DNA of 64,000 bases, from the NCBI RefSeq assembly GCF_016583745.1, contig NZ_NRRQ01000006.1, positions 54,134-118,133 of the forward strand. The letters are read 5' to 3'. This DNA is from Chromatium okenii (lineage in GTDB: Bacteria > Pseudomonadota > Gammaproteobacteria > Chromatiales > Chromatiaceae). This document shows, one piece after another, positions 40,471 to 49,329 of this stretch (within the stretch, counting starts at the first letter, position 1; every line of letters begins with the position of its first letter). The notes below the pieces were generated by a model. The model did no database searches. It was not told where the DNA came from and worked only from the letters and a program-made list of their open reading frames with translations. Made by a program: the position numbers and the translations under genes.

Positions 40471-40590
40471 GTGAAATTATTGACAGGCGAAGCGTTTTAT
40501 CTCGGTCAGGGTGCTGTGGCGGTTTCGCCAGAGCCAATTTCAGATTTGGGTTGCAAGGATAAATCCAATAAAACAAGGATTGAAACGTGA
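40471..40590 (+). CDS. small ORF, TruB C-terminal fragment overlapping pnp
   Basis: A 39-codon ORF with a strong GAGGAG site six to seven bases before its GTG start. Its first 20 residues ([20 protein letters not shown]) match TruB residues 251 onward (VKLSADAAFYLGQGQAVLIP), including 17 identical bases at GCGTTTTATCTCGGTCA. The remainder is encoded by the 25-bp repeat. Its TGA overlaps the pnp GTG as GTGA, so ribosomes finishing this ORF could restart on pnp. It may be a remnant that now works as a pnp leader ORF rather than a functional protein. Confidence 0.55.
   Translation: MKLLTGEAFYLGQGAVAVSPEPISDLGCKDKSNKTRIET
40561..40586 (+). repeat. 25-bp dispersed element, copy 4, abutting pnp
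   Basis: AAATCCAATAAAACAAGGAT followed by TGAAAC ends on the base before the pnp GTG. Its AAGGAT lies seven to eight bases upstream of the GTG and can serve as the Shine-Dalgarno sequence. Confidence 0.85.
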
Positions 40591-42686
40591 TTTCCAGCCC
40601 CATCGTCAAAGAATTCCAGTTCGGCACCCACCGAGTCCGGCTCGAAACCGGCGAAATCGCCCGTCAAGCCGACGGCGCAGTCTTGGTCAACATGGATGAC
40701 ACCGTTGTTTTTGTGACGGTCGTCGTGGATAAACGCTCCAACGTTGAGCGCGATTTCTTGCCGTTGACCGTTGATTATCAAGAAAAAACCTATGCCGCTG
40801 GGCGCATCCCCGGCGGCTTTTTTCGGCGTGAAGGGCGTCCCAGCGAAGGCGAAATCCTCACCGCTCGCTTGATTGATCGTCCGGTGCGCCCGCTGTTTGC
40901 GGAAGGGTTCTGCAAAGAAGTTCAGGTGATTGCCACCGTTAAATCGTTGAATCCGGCGGTGAATCCAGAAATTCCGGCGTTGATCGGCGCATCTGCGGCG
41001 CTGTCGATTGCGGGGCTGCCGTTTAACGGGCCGATTGGCGCGGCGCGAGTTGGTTATAAAAACGGCGAGTACATTTTGAATCCCGCCATGATTGGGTTAG
41101 GGCCGGATTCCGATCTTGATTTGATCGTTGCTGGCACGGATCAAGCCGTGTTGATGGTCGAATCGGAAGCGCGGGGCTTGTCGGAAGAAGTGATGCTGGG
41201 CGCGGTGCTGTTTGGACATCAGCAGTTCCAGTGCGTGATTCAGGCGATCCGCGAACTCGCCGCCGAGGTGAATAAACCCGCGTTCGCGTGGACGCCACCG
41301 CCGCCAAATGCTGAACTCACCGCTGCCGTTGCAGCTGCCTGTGGTGAGCAGATCGCAGCGGCGTATCAAATCCGCGAAAAACAGTTGCGTTACAGTGCGT
41401 TAGATGTAGCGCGGGCTGGCGCAGTCGCTGCGTTGACGGGCGGTGAGGCGGCGCAGTGGTCGGAAATGCAGGTGAAAACGGCAATCGAACATCTCGAAAG
41501 CCAGACCGTGCGCGGCTCCATTCTTGCTGGCAATCCGCGCATCGACGGACGCGACCGCCACACGGTGCGCCCGATTGCCATTCGCACCAGCGTTCTGCCG
41601 CGCACGCACGGCTCGGCGCTGTTCACTCGCGGCGAAACCCAAGCGATGGTCATCACCACGCTCGGCACTGAACGCGATTCGCAGATCATTGACGCGCTGG
41701 ACGGCGAACGTCGTGAGCATTTCATGCTGCATTACAACTTCCCACCGTTCTGCGTCGGTGAGATTGGGCGCGTTGGCAGCCCGAAACGGCGCGAAATCGG
41801 GCACGGTCGGCTGGCCAAACGCGGCATCTTGGCGGTCATGCCCAGCATCGAAGAGTTCCCGTATTCGGTGCGCGTGGTTTCGGAAATCACCGAATCCAAC
41901 GGCTCCAGTTCGATGGCGAGCGTGTGCGGCACCAGTCTGGCGTTGATGGATGCCGGTGTGCCGATTAAAGCGCCGGTCGCTGGCGTGGCGATGGGTTTGA
42001 TTAAGGAAGGCGCGGAGTTTGCCGTCCTGACCGACATCATGGGCGACGAGGATCATCTCGGCGATATGGATTTCAAGGTCGCCGGCACCGCTGACGGCAT
42101 CAACGCGCTGCAAATGGACATCAAAATTGAAGGCATCACGCCGGAGATTATGGAGACCGCGCTGGCGCAGGCCAAAGCTGGGCGGCTGCACATTCTCGGC
42201 GAGATGAGCAAGGTCATCACCTCGCATCGCACCGAGATGTCAGAACACGCGCCGCGCATCATCGAGTTCAAAATTCACCCCGAAAAAATCCGCGATGTCA
42301 TCGGCAAGGGCGGCGCAGTCATCCGTTCGATCACCGAGGAAACCGGCGCGACCATCGACATCAACGATGAAGGCGTGGTGAAGATTTTCTCGGTGGAGAA
42401 ATCCGCTGGTGAAGAGGCGAAAAAGCGCATCCGCCTGATTACCGCTGATGTCGAAGTCGGCAAAATCTACGAGGGCAAGGTTGCTCGCTTGATGGATTTC
42501 GGCGCATTCGTGACGATTCTGCCGGGGCGCGATGGCTTGGTGCATATCTCGCAGATTTGCGAGGAGCGGGTGCAATCGGTCAGCGATAAGCTGAAAGAAG
42601 GCGATCAGGTGCGGGTGAAGGTGCTGGAAGTGGACAAGCAGGGACGGATTCGTCTGAGCATGAAAGCAATCGAAATGGGCGAATAA
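40587..42686 (+). CDS. pnp: polyribonucleotide nucleotidyltransferase (PNPase)
   Basis: Phosphorolytic 3'-5' exoribonuclease of the degradosome. The 699-residue protein has two RNase PH domains ([24 protein letters not shown] segments near residue 50; [17 protein letters not shown] near 380), a KH domain ([20 protein letters not shown]) and a C-terminal S1 domain ([20 protein letters not shown]). The GTG start gives (M)[12 protein letters not shown], which aligns with family starts. The 3' end converges on and overlaps the CobT-like remnant. Confidence 0.97.
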   Translation: MISSPIVKEFQFGTHRVRLETGEIARQADGAVLVNMDDTVVFVTVVVDKRSNVERDFLPLTVDYQEKTYAAGRIPGGFFRREGRPSEGEILTARLIDRPVRPLFAEGFCKEVQVIATVKSLNPAVNPEIPALIGASAALSIAGLPFNGPIGAARVGYKNGEYILNPAMIGLGPDSDLDLIVAGTDQAVLMVESEARGLSEEVMLGAVLFGHQQFQCVIQAIRELAAEVNKPAFAWTPPPPNAELTAAVAAACGEQIAAAYQIREKQLRYSALDVARAGAVAALTGGEAAQWSEMQVKTAIEHLESQTVRGSILAGNPRIDGRDRHTVRPIAIRTSVLPRTHGSALFTRGETQAMVITTLGTERDSQIIDALDGERREHFMLHYNFPPFCVGEIGRVGSPKRREIGHGRLAKRGILAVMPSIEEFPYSVRVVSEITESNGSSSMASVCGTSLALMDAGVPIKAPVAGVAMGLIKEGAEFAVLTDIMGDEDHLGDMDFKVAGTADGINALQMDIKIEGITPEIMETALAQAKAGRLHILGEMSKVITSHRTEMSEHAPRIIEFKIHPEKIRDVIGKGGAVIRSITEETGATIDINDEGVVKIFSVEKSAGEEAKKRIRLITADVEVGKIYEGKVARLMDFGAFVTILPGRDGLVHISQICEERVQSVSDKLKEGDQVRVKVLEVDKQGRIRLSMKAIEMGE

Positions 42687-43150
42687 AGCCCCAACTGGGC
42701 GCTGGCAATTTGCGCTCCGACCAGCGCCGCCAGTTCCGGCGTTCCCCAATGACGTAACCATTGATAACACGCGCCGCTGCCGCATTCATCCTGCGCCAGC
42801 GGCGTTTTTATGCCCATCAGCGCGGCTGGCACCAGCGCAATCAGCACCACGCGCTGCCGGTTGGCGAGCTTGGCGCGTTCCACCGCGTGGCGACCGACGC
42901 TCAACGCAACATCCAGCCGATGTTTATCAAGCGGCTGGCGCGGATCAAGTTCCAGCACTTCCAGATCGCAGTGCGGATCAGCCAGCGCCGTCCACGCTGC
43001 GGCTGGCAGCGCACTGGCTCCAAACACGATGATCCGCCCCGGCTGCGCGATGCCGCTTGGCGGCGGTGAACAGTCGGCAGCGGGAATCGTCAACCAGCCC
43101 GGCTTCACCCACACCGGAGCGCCGCCAGCGCCAGCTTCAGGCGTTGCCAT
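42605..43150 (-). pseudogene. truncated CobT-like remnant (uncertain)
   Basis: A 181-residue frame downstream of cobD, overlapping it by 46 bp. The segment LDVALSVGRHAVERAK and especially GTPELAALVGAQIASAQLG resemble nicotinate-nucleotide:dimethylbenzimidazole phosphoribosyltransferase, which has a GGFEIAALAGA-type motif followed by a conserved DGF. Here the similarity stops exactly at the pnp stop codon, and the last 28 codons are only pnp antisense. The usual GEMGIGNTT motif is also missing. At about 150 real residues against about 350 it is probably a decayed or deleted cobT; the family call is tentative. Confidence 0.4.
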
Positions 43151-44139
43151 TCACGCTCATGCCCCGGCAAGCCGAAGCGCACACTTGCTGGCTCTGCAAA
43201 ATAGCGCACCAAAATTCCCTGCTGCGCCAAACCAGCGGCGATGCAGTGGGCATGTTCGGTCATCACCCATTGAAATAACGCCGTCCCGCCGCTGGGTGCC
43301 AGCCCATGCTGCGTGAGCAGAGTCGCCAAGCGTGCGGCGGCGAGCGGCAGCGCAGCGCGAGTGGTCATCTGCCACGCGCTATCGGTCAACGCTTGCGTCG
43401 CCACCCAGCGCGACGCGCCAGCGACTGTCCAAGGCCCGAGCTGCGCTGCGACCTGTGCGCGTAACGCCTTGTCTGCAAACAGAAATCCCACGCGAGCGCC
43501 AGCTAAACCAAAGAATTTGCCGAGCGAGCGCAGCACGATCAAACCGGGGCGGTTGAGATACGGCAACAGGCTGGCGCTCGGCGTGACGTCCATAAATGCT
43601 TCATCAACGATCAGCCAACCGCCGCGAGCCGCGAGCCGCTGCTGCCAATGCAACAGCGTGGCGACCGGCCAGCAGTGTCCGGTGGGATTATTCGGATTGA
43701 TGACAATCAGGCAATCCAGCCGCTCGCTGTCGTCCACCAGCCAGCGGTCGGGATTGGCGCTCAATTCAATCACTTGATGCCCCGCTCGCCGCCAAGCGTG
43801 AGCGTGTTCCTGATAACCGACCGCTGGCACACCAACGCGACAAGGCTGGCGCAGCGTCGGCAGCACTTGAATCGCTGCCTGCGAACCAGCGAGCGGCAGC
43901 GGTGCCGCTGCGCCGTAATACTGCGCGGCCGCGCTTTCCAAACCGTCGTCATCTTCGGGCAGCCGTTGCCACACCGATTCTGGCGGCAGCGGCACTTGCC
44001 AATTGTGCGGATTGACGCCGGTGGACAGATCAAGCCACTGCGCCAGCGGAATGCCCAATCGCGCAGCGGCTTGGCGCAAGCGACCGCCGTGTTCGGGTGG
44101 CGTGAGCGGTGAGAGTGGTGAATCGGTGGCAGTGGTCAT
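43105..44139 (-). CDS. cobD: threonine-phosphate decarboxylase CobD
   Basis: PLP enzyme that makes (R)-1-amino-2-propanol phosphate for the cobalamin nucleotide loop. The 344-residue protein starts at ATG 44139, seven bases after the scpB stop. It has the CobD start EHGGRLRQAAARLGIP, LDLSTGVNPHNW, the PLP motifs INPNNPTGH, VDEAFMD and the Schiff-base Lys in LRSLGKFFGLAGARVGF. It differs from HisC by its N-terminus. Cobalamin is needed by phototrophs for bacteriochlorophyll synthesis under anoxia. Confidence 0.93.
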   Translation of the reverse strand: MTTATDSPLSPLTPPEHGGRLRQAAARLGIPLAQWLDLSTGVNPHNWQVPLPPESVWQRLPEDDDGLESAAAQYYGAAAPLPLAGSQAAIQVLPTLRQPCRVGVPAVGYQEHAHAWRRAGHQVIELSANPDRWLVDDSERLDCLIVINPNNPTGHCWPVATLLHWQQRLAARGGWLIVDEAFMDVTPSASLLPYLNRPGLIVLRSLGKFFGLAGARVGFLFADKALRAQVAAQLGPWTVAGASRWVATQALTDSAWQMTTRAALPLAAARLATLLTQHGLAPSGGTALFQWVMTEHAHCIAAGLAQQGILVRYFAEPASVRFGLPGHEREWQRLKLALAALRCG

Positions 44140-44146
44140 CGGTGGT

Positions 44147-44725
44147 TTAAGTGGCTGGCGCAGCATCAGGTGGTAGCGCGTCGGCGTCGGGAAATAATGC
44201 CAAATTGGGATCGCGCAGCAGCGCCAACGGCGGTAAATCGTTGAGCGAGCGCAGCCCGAAATACTCCAAAAAAGCGCGGGTAGTCGCGTACAGCGCCGGA
44301 TGTCCGGGCGTGTCACGATGCCCGATAACGCGCACCCATTCCCGTTCGGTGAGGGTTTGTATCAGGTTGGTGCTGACGGCAACGCCGCGAATCTCCTCAA
44401 TTTCACTGCGCGTGATCGGCTGGCGATAGGCAATCAGCGCCAGCGTTTCCAGCACGGCGCGGGAGTAGCGCGGAGCGCGTTCTTCCCACAGGCGACTGAT
44501 CCAAGGTGCCATATCGGCGCGGATTTGCACCCGAAATCCTCCCGCCACTTCGACGATTTCAATCCCGCGAGCCTGATATTCGGCAGCGAGATCGTGCAGC
44601 GCAGCGACGAGCTGCGCTCGGTCAGGACGGGCGTCATCTGTAAACAGCGCCCGCAGTTGCTCCAGCGTGAGCGGCGTGCCGGCGGCAAACAGGGCTGCTT
44701 CGATGATGTGTTTGAGCGGGGGCAT
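44147..44725 (-). CDS. scpB: segregation and condensation protein B
   Basis: Winged-helix subunit of the SMC-ScpAB condensin-like complex. The 192-residue product starts at ATG 44725 (MPPLKHIIEAALFAAG) and has APRYSRAVLETLALIAYRQPITRSEIEEIRG-type core motifs and the YATTRAFLEYFGL C-terminal wing. A start 19 codons earlier would be encoded by the GTTGTCAGTTG repeat and is unlikely. It follows scpA after a short gap. Confidence 0.95.
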   Translation of the reverse strand: MPPLKHIIEAALFAAGTPLTLEQLRALFTDDARPDRAQLVAALHDLAAEYQARGIEIVEVAGGFRVQIRADMAPWISRLWEERAPRYSRAVLETLALIAYRQPITRSEIEEIRGVAVSTNLIQTLTEREWVRVIGHRDTPGHPALYATTRAFLEYFGLRSLNDLPPLALLRDPNLALFPDADALPPDAAPAT

Positions 44726-44737
44726 TTTTGGGGGAAG

Positions 44738-44783
44738 TTGGCAAGAAAAAGTTGTCAGTTGGCGGTTGTCAGTTGGCGGCAAA
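44738..44783. repeat. GTTGTCAGTTG-type dispersed repeat, copy at scpA-scpB
   Basis: Tandem AGTTGTCAGTTGGCGG motifs lie across the scpA 3' end and its junction with scpB. Related palindromic copies are at 48214-48267, 49179-49254 and 52201-52279. Confidence 0.7.
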
Positions 44784-45597
44784 ACCAGAGTTCTGGCTGC
44801 GTTGCTGGCGCGATGGGCGCGGATTCGGTGATGGCGACGAGGTTGGCTTTCAGCAGTTCCAGCAGCGCCAGCAGCGTGACCACCACGCCCGCTCGCCCTT
44901 CGCGCAGATCACACAGCGCATTAAAACTGCGCGGTGCGCCATCTTGTAACTGCGTCAGCACCGCCGTCATCCGTTCCCGCAATGACAGCGCCTCCACCGC
45001 AACGCAGTGATGCGTGAACAAATCGGCGCGGGTCAACACCTCGCGCAGCGCCAGCAGCAGATGCGCCAATTCAACTGGCGGCGGAATGCGCTGGCGCGTC
45101 CCCGCTGGCACGGCAGCGCGAGCGATAAACACATCGCGCTCCAAACGCGGCAGCGCATCCAAATCTTGCGCCGCTTGTTTAATCAGCGCGTAGTCCTGCA
45201 AGCGTTGAATCAGTTGGCGGCGCAACTCTTCTGGCGTTTGTTCCTCACCATCCACCGTCACGCTCGGCAACAGCAGCCGCGATTTCAATTCGGCAAGCGT
45301 GGCGGCCATCACCAAATAATCCGCCGCCAATTCCCAGCGTAATGTCGTCATCAGCTCAACATAAGCCAGATATTGCGCGGCAAGATCGGTGAGCGAAATC
45401 GTCAATAAATCAAGATTTTGGCGCTGGATTAAATACAGCAATACATCCAGCGGCCCTTCAAACGTTTCCAAAAATACCGACAGTGCATCCGGCGGAATGT
45501 ACAAACCCTGCGGCAACGTCAGCAGCGGCTCGCCCGCCACCCGCACCACCGCCGGAAGAGTATGGCTGTCTATTTCCAAATCGCTGGCAACCGTCAC
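44755..45597 (-). CDS. scpA: segregation and condensation protein A
   Basis: Kleisin subunit that bridges SMC heads for chromosome compaction. The 280-residue protein has the N-terminal kleisin signature FEGPLDVLLYLIQRQNLDLLTI (split here: FEGPLDVLLYLIQ then RQNLDL) and DYLVMAATLAELKSRLLLP, with the C-terminal winged helix FNALCDLREGRAGVVVTLLALLEL in two parts. The last eight residues (CRQLTTAN) are encoded by the GTTGTCAGTTG repeat, so the original C-terminus may have been replaced. Confidence 0.94.
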   Translation of the reverse strand: MTVASDLEIDSHTLPAVVRVAGEPLLTLPQGLYIPPDALSVFLETFEGPLDVLLYLIQRQNLDLLTISLTDLAAQYLAYVELMTTLRWELAADYLVMAATLAELKSRLLLPSVTVDGEEQTPEELRRQLIQRLQDYALIKQAAQDLDALPRLERDVFIARAAVPAGTRQRIPPPVELAHLLLALREVLTRADLFTHHCVAVEALSLRERMTAVLTQLQDGAPRSFNALCDLREGRAGVVVTLLALLELLKANLVAITESAPIAPATQPELWFCRQLTTAN

Positions 45598-45606
45598 CGC
45601 ATCAGC

Positions 45607-46827
45607 TCAGATCGCCATCACCAGCGACATCGCGTGGCGCACTTCTTCCATCGTCTCCCGCGCCACGTCCCGCGCCCGTTCACAGCCTTCGTTGAGCACG
45701 CTGCGCACCAATTCTGGCTGCGCGGCATATTCCACCGCCCGCGCTTGAATCGGCAGCAATTCCGCCAACACGCCGTCGATGATCGGTTGTTTGCAATCGA
45801 GACAGCCAATGCCTGCCGAGCGGCAGCCGGTTTGCACCCACTCGCGCACTGCGTCGTTGGAATACACCTGATGAAACTGCCACACCGGACATTTGTGCGG
45901 ATCGCCCGGATCGGTGCGCCGCACCCGCGCCGGATCAGTCGGCATCGTCCGCAGCGCCTTTTCCACCACCGCCGGCGGATCACGCAGCGCAATCGTGTTG
46001 TGATACGACTTCGACATCTTTTGTCCATCCAAGCCCGGCATCCGCGAGGCTTTAGTCAGCAACGGCTGCGGCTCCGGCAAAATCACCCGCCCGCCGCCTT
46101 CTAAATAACCGAGCAGGCGCTCGCGGTCGGCGAGAGTGAGATTGCCCTGACCTTCAATCAAAGCACGGGCGACGGCCAACGCTTCCGCATCGCCCTGTTC
46201 TTGATAACGACGCTTGAGCGTGTCAAATAATTTGGCGTTTTTCTTGCCCATTTTGCGCTTGGCATCTTCGGCGCGTTCCTCAAACCCCGGCTCGCGCCCG
46301 TACAAATGATTGAACCGCCGCGCCACCTCACGGGTCAGCTCGACGTGCGCCACTTGATCCTCACCGACCGGCACCTGCCCAGCTTTGTAAACGAGAATGT
46401 CGGCACTTTGCAGCAGCGGATAACCGAGAAAGCCATAGGTCGCCAGATCGCGCTCTTTCAACCGTTCCTGTTGATCTTTGTAGGTTGGCACCCGCTCCAG
46501 CCAGCCCAGCGGCGTCATCATCGACAACAGCAAATGCAGCTCGGCGTGTTCGGGAATGCGGGATTGCACAAAGATCGTCGCCGAGCCGGGATTCAAACCC
46601 GCCGCCAGCCAGTCAATCACCATCTCACGGCTGCTGTCGGGGATGCTGGTCGGATCATCGTAATGCGTGGTCAGCGCGTGCCAATCGGCGACAAAAAAGA
46701 AACACTCATATTCATGCTGCAATTCCAGCCAATTTTTGAGCACGCCGTGATAGTGCCCCAGATGGAGCTGACCGGTCGGGCGCATTCCCGATAACACCCG
46801 CGCATGTTGTGCAGAAACAGAAGACAT
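45607..46827 (-). CDS. trpS: tryptophanyl-tRNA synthetase, long form with iron-sulfur-type Cys motif
   Basis: Charges tRNA-Trp. The 406-residue class I synthetase has the HIGH-type motif HLGHYHG near residue 21 and GQKMSKS near residue 270. It is about 70 residues longer than E. coli TrpS. The C-terminal anticodon domain has four cysteines spaced C-x21-C-x6-C-x2-C (45790-45892), very close to the C-x22-C-x6-C-x2-C that binds a [4Fe-4S] cluster in Thermotoga maritima TrpRS. It lies between an M50 protease and scpA. Confidence 0.95.
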   Translation of the reverse strand: MSSVSAQHARVLSGMRPTGQLHLGHYHGVLKNWLELQHEYECFFFVADWHALTTHYDDPTSIPDSSREMVIDWLAAGLNPGSATIFVQSRIPEHAELHLLLSMMTPLGWLERVPTYKDQQERLKERDLATYGFLGYPLLQSADILVYKAGQVPVGEDQVAHVELTREVARRFNHLYGREPGFEERAEDAKRKMGKKNAKLFDTLKRRYQEQGDAEALAVARALIEGQGNLTLADRERLLGYLEGGGRVILPEPQPLLTKASRMPGLDGQKMSKSYHNTIALRDPPAVVEKALRTMPTDPARVRRTDPGDPHKCPVWQFHQVYSNDAVREWVQTGCRSAGIGCLDCKQPIIDGVLAELLPIQARAVEYAAQPELVRSVLNEGCERARDVARETMEEVRHAMSLVMAI

Positions 46828-46845
46828 AACTAAAACCGTCTCGAA

Positions 46846-47541
46846 TCAAACCGCTGGAAGAAAAAGTTTGCTAACGATGTCAGCGCCGGGCAGCACTGCG
46901 AGAATGCCGTGAACCGCTGGCAGCAGTACCGAGCCGAGCATTCCAGTAATCAGCAGCGCCAGCAAAATCACCATCCCGTAAGGCTCCGCCCGATAAAACC
47001 AACCAGCAGCGCGGGGCGGCAAAATTCCCGTCATCACCCGCCCGCCATCGAGCGGCAGCAGCGGCAGTAAATTCAGCACCATAAAAAAGACGTTAATCAG
47101 CACTCCGGCGGCGCTCATGTACACCACCGTCAGCGCCAAGCCGCTACTGAGCGGTTGCAGCAAGGAACCGAGATGCAGCAGCGCCAGCCAGCCCAGCGCC
47201 ATCAGTAAATTCACGCCCGGTCCAGCAATGGCAACCAGTGCCATATCGCGGCGCGGATGATGCAGATTGCGCCAGTTCACTGGCACCGGTTTGGCCCAGC
47301 CGAATAACACGCCGTGCAAAAAAATGAAGGTCAACGCCGGCACCAGCACGGTGCCAATCGGATCAATGTGTTTGAGCGGATTGAAGGTCACGCGCCCCAG
47401 TTGTCGCGCCGTGTCGTCACCCAGCCGGTGCGCCACCCAAGCGTGAGCGGCTTCGTGAACGGTGATTGCCAAGATGACCGGCAGCGCCAAAATCGCTACC
47501 AGTTGTAACTGCGCCATAAACGCTTGATAAGTGATGTCCAT
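46846..47541 (-). CDS. site-2 protease family (M50) membrane protein
   Basis: A 231-residue membrane metalloprotease-like protein starting at ATG 47541. The zinc motif HEAAH lies in TVHEAAHAWVAHRLGD, the second active-site motif is NLLPLLPLDGGRV, and there are five to six hydrophobic helices with no PDZ domain. This is the short bacterial S2P group seen next to trpS and yciO in many proteobacteria; its substrate is unknown. A TTG nine bases upstream is a less likely start. Confidence 0.9.
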   Translation of the reverse strand: MDITYQAFMAQLQLVAILALPVILAITVHEAAHAWVAHRLGDDTARQLGRVTFNPLKHIDPIGTVLVPALTFIFLHGVLFGWAKPVPVNWRNLHHPRRDMALVAIAGPGVNLLMALGWLALLHLGSLLQPLSSGLALTVVYMSAAGVLINVFFMVLNLLPLLPLDGGRVMTGILPPRAAGWFYRAEPYGMVILLALLITGMLGSVLLPAVHGILAVLPGADIVSKLFLPAV

Positions 47542-47550
47542 TTGTTCCAA

Positions 47551-48177
47551 TTAGTCCTCAATAAATTGTGTTGCATCGCCCTTGCCCCGCCGTACCAACG
47601 TCGGCGGTTCGGTGGTCATATCCACCACGGTGGTTGGTTCCAGCCCGCAGAACCCGCCATCAATAATTAAATCAACGTGTTTATCCAACAGCTCGCGCAT
47701 GTCATAGGGATCAGTCAGCGGTTCGGTAGCGTCCGGCATGATGAGCGTGGTGCTCAAAATCGGTTGATTCAGTTCGCCGAGCAGCGCCCGACAAATCGCG
47801 TGATCGGGAACGCGAATGCCGATGGCTTTGCGCTTCGGATGCAGCAGACGACGCGGCACCTGTTTGGTCGCCTCGTGAACGAAGGTGTACGCGCCGGGCG
47901 TGAGCGATTTCAGCAGGCGAAACGCTTGATTGTCGATGCGAGCGTAGGTCGTGATTTCCGACAAATCCCGACACAGCAACGTGAAATTGTGCTTGTCGTC
48001 CAAACGCCGAATTCGCCGAATTCGCTCCATCGCGCCCTTCTCGCCGAGCTGACAACCCAGCGCATACGACGAATCAGTTGGATACACCACCACGCCGCCT
48101 TCCAACAAAATCTCCACTGCGCGGCGCACCAAACGCGGCTGTGGATTATCGGGATGAATCTGAAAAAACTGCGCCAT
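47551..48177 (-). CDS. yciO: YciO, Sua5/YciO/YrdC-fold protein
   Basis: A 208-residue dsRNA-binding-fold protein related to threonylcarbamoyl-AMP synthase. It begins MAQFFQIHPDNPQPR and has the pocket motif VVVYPTDSSYALGC, followed by KAIGIRVPDH and STTLIMPD, which follow YciO more than TsaC. Whether it makes threonylcarbamoyl-AMP efficiently is not predictable. It is in the rnm-yciO-M50-trpS cluster. Confidence 0.92.
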   Translation of the reverse strand: MAQFFQIHPDNPQPRLVRRAVEILLEGGVVVYPTDSSYALGCQLGEKGAMERIRRIRRLDDKHNFTLLCRDLSEITTYARIDNQAFRLLKSLTPGAYTFVHEATKQVPRRLLHPKRKAIGIRVPDHAICRALLGELNQPILSTTLIMPDATEPLTDPYDMRELLDKHVDLIIDGGFCGLEPTTVVDMTTEPPTLVRRGKGDATQFIED

Positions 48178-48213
48178 ATCAAAATCCTAGTTCGGCAGCG
48201 GCTGGTGATAAAT

Positions 48214-48267
48214 AGTTGTCAGTAAAAGCAAGTTGTGAACGGGCTGCATCTGGCGCGACTGACAACT
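48214..48267. repeat. GTTGTCAGTTG-type palindrome between rnm and yciO
   Basis: AGTTGTCAGT at 48214-48223 and its reverse complement ACTGACAACT at 48258-48267 enclose 34 bp with no gene. Confidence 0.75.
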
Positions 48268-48275
48268 GATTCAAA

Positions 48276-49112
48276 TCAGCTCCAATCTCGCCACACCGGC
48301 ACGCAGCTTGTCGGCAACGGCGGCAGACGTCCCAATTGCAACCACGCATGTTCTGGTCCATGAAAATCAGACCCCACCGATGCCAGCAACTGCTGTTCGC
48401 GGGCGAGGCGGGCAAAATTCAGAATGTCATCGCGGCTGTGTGTGCTGGTCACGACCTCCAGCGCCGCGCCACCCGCGTTGTGAAATTCTCGGATAAAGCG
48501 CAGTAAACGGGTGTGCGTCAGGCGATACCGCCCCGGATGCGCAATCACCGCTTGTCCGCCCGCAGCGCGAATCCAGCTCACCGCAGCTTCCAAACTCGCC
48601 CATTGTCCGGCGACGTGTCCGGGTTTGCCGTGCGTCAAAAACCGCTTAAAAACCTCGTTGGTGTCGGCAGCCAGACCGCGCTGCACCAGCAACCGCGCAA
48701 AATGCGTGCGTCCAATCAAGCTGCCATTGGAAAACCCTCGCGCTCCTTCATAAGCATCGTCAATGCCATGTTTCGCCAAACGTCGCCCAATTTCTTCCGC
48801 TCGCCACGCCCGAAAAGTGCGCAATTCCGCCAGCCCGGTCGCTAATTCTGGCGCATCAACCGCCACTCCCAGCCCGACGATATGCACCGTGCGCTCGCCC
48901 CAAGTGGCGGAAATCTCAACGCCAGCAATCAACCGGATGCCGTGCTCCAGCGCAGCAGCGGTCGCCTCAGCGATGCCGGCAGTGGTGTCGTGATCGGTGA
49001 GCGCCAGCACCGTCACTCCCGCCGCCGCTGCTCGCGCCACCAACTCGGCGGGAGTCAGGGTGCCGTCAGAAGCGGTGGAATGGGTGTGTAAATCATAGGT
49101 GTCATGGTTCAT
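48276..49112 (-). CDS. rnm: PHP-domain 5'-3' exoribonuclease Rnm (YciV, RNase AM)
   Basis: Trims the 5' end of ribosomal RNAs in E. coli and hydrolyses 3',5'-nucleoside bisphosphates in related proteins. The 278-residue product has PHP metal-binding motifs YDLHTHSTASDGTLTP, ALTDHDT, GVEIS, VIAHPGRY and the C-terminal GSDFHGP. It is the first gene of the minus-strand cluster that runs to cobD. Confidence 0.92.
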   Translation of the reverse strand: MNHDTYDLHTHSTASDGTLTPAELVARAAAAGVTVLALTDHDTTAGIAEATAAALEHGIRLIAGVEISATWGERTVHIVGLGVAVDAPELATGLAELRTFRAWRAEEIGRRLAKHGIDDAYEGARGFSNGSLIGRTHFARLLVQRGLAADTNEVFKRFLTHGKPGHVAGQWASLEAAVSWIRAAGGQAVIAHPGRYRLTHTRLLRFIREFHNAGGAALEVVTSTHSRDDILNFARLAREQQLLASVGSDFHGPEHAWLQLGRLPPLPTSCVPVWRDWS

Positions 49113-49178
49113 CGCGCTAGTTTAACCGGTCTGATCGCAAAGAAGCGCCCGCTGCGCGTGAGGTTGTGACTTTTTAGA

Positions 49179-49254
49179 GTTGTCAGTTGTCCGTGAGCGG
49201 CGATAACGCTGTTTTTTTACTGACAACCGACAACTGAAAACTGATAACTCAGTT
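49179..49254. repeat. GTTGTCAGTTG-type palindrome between rnm and trkA
   Basis: AGTTGTCAGTTGTC at 49179-49192 pairs with ACTGACAACCGACAACTG and a following ACTGATAACTCAGT copy (49220-49254). It fills most of the divergent intergenic region. Confidence 0.75.
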
Positions 49255-49329
49255 TTGTAGGCACGCAACAGCGCAGCGCGTTAGGATCGCCGCCTTCAAA
49301 TGCCAAAGCCAATCTACAAGGCGAATGCC

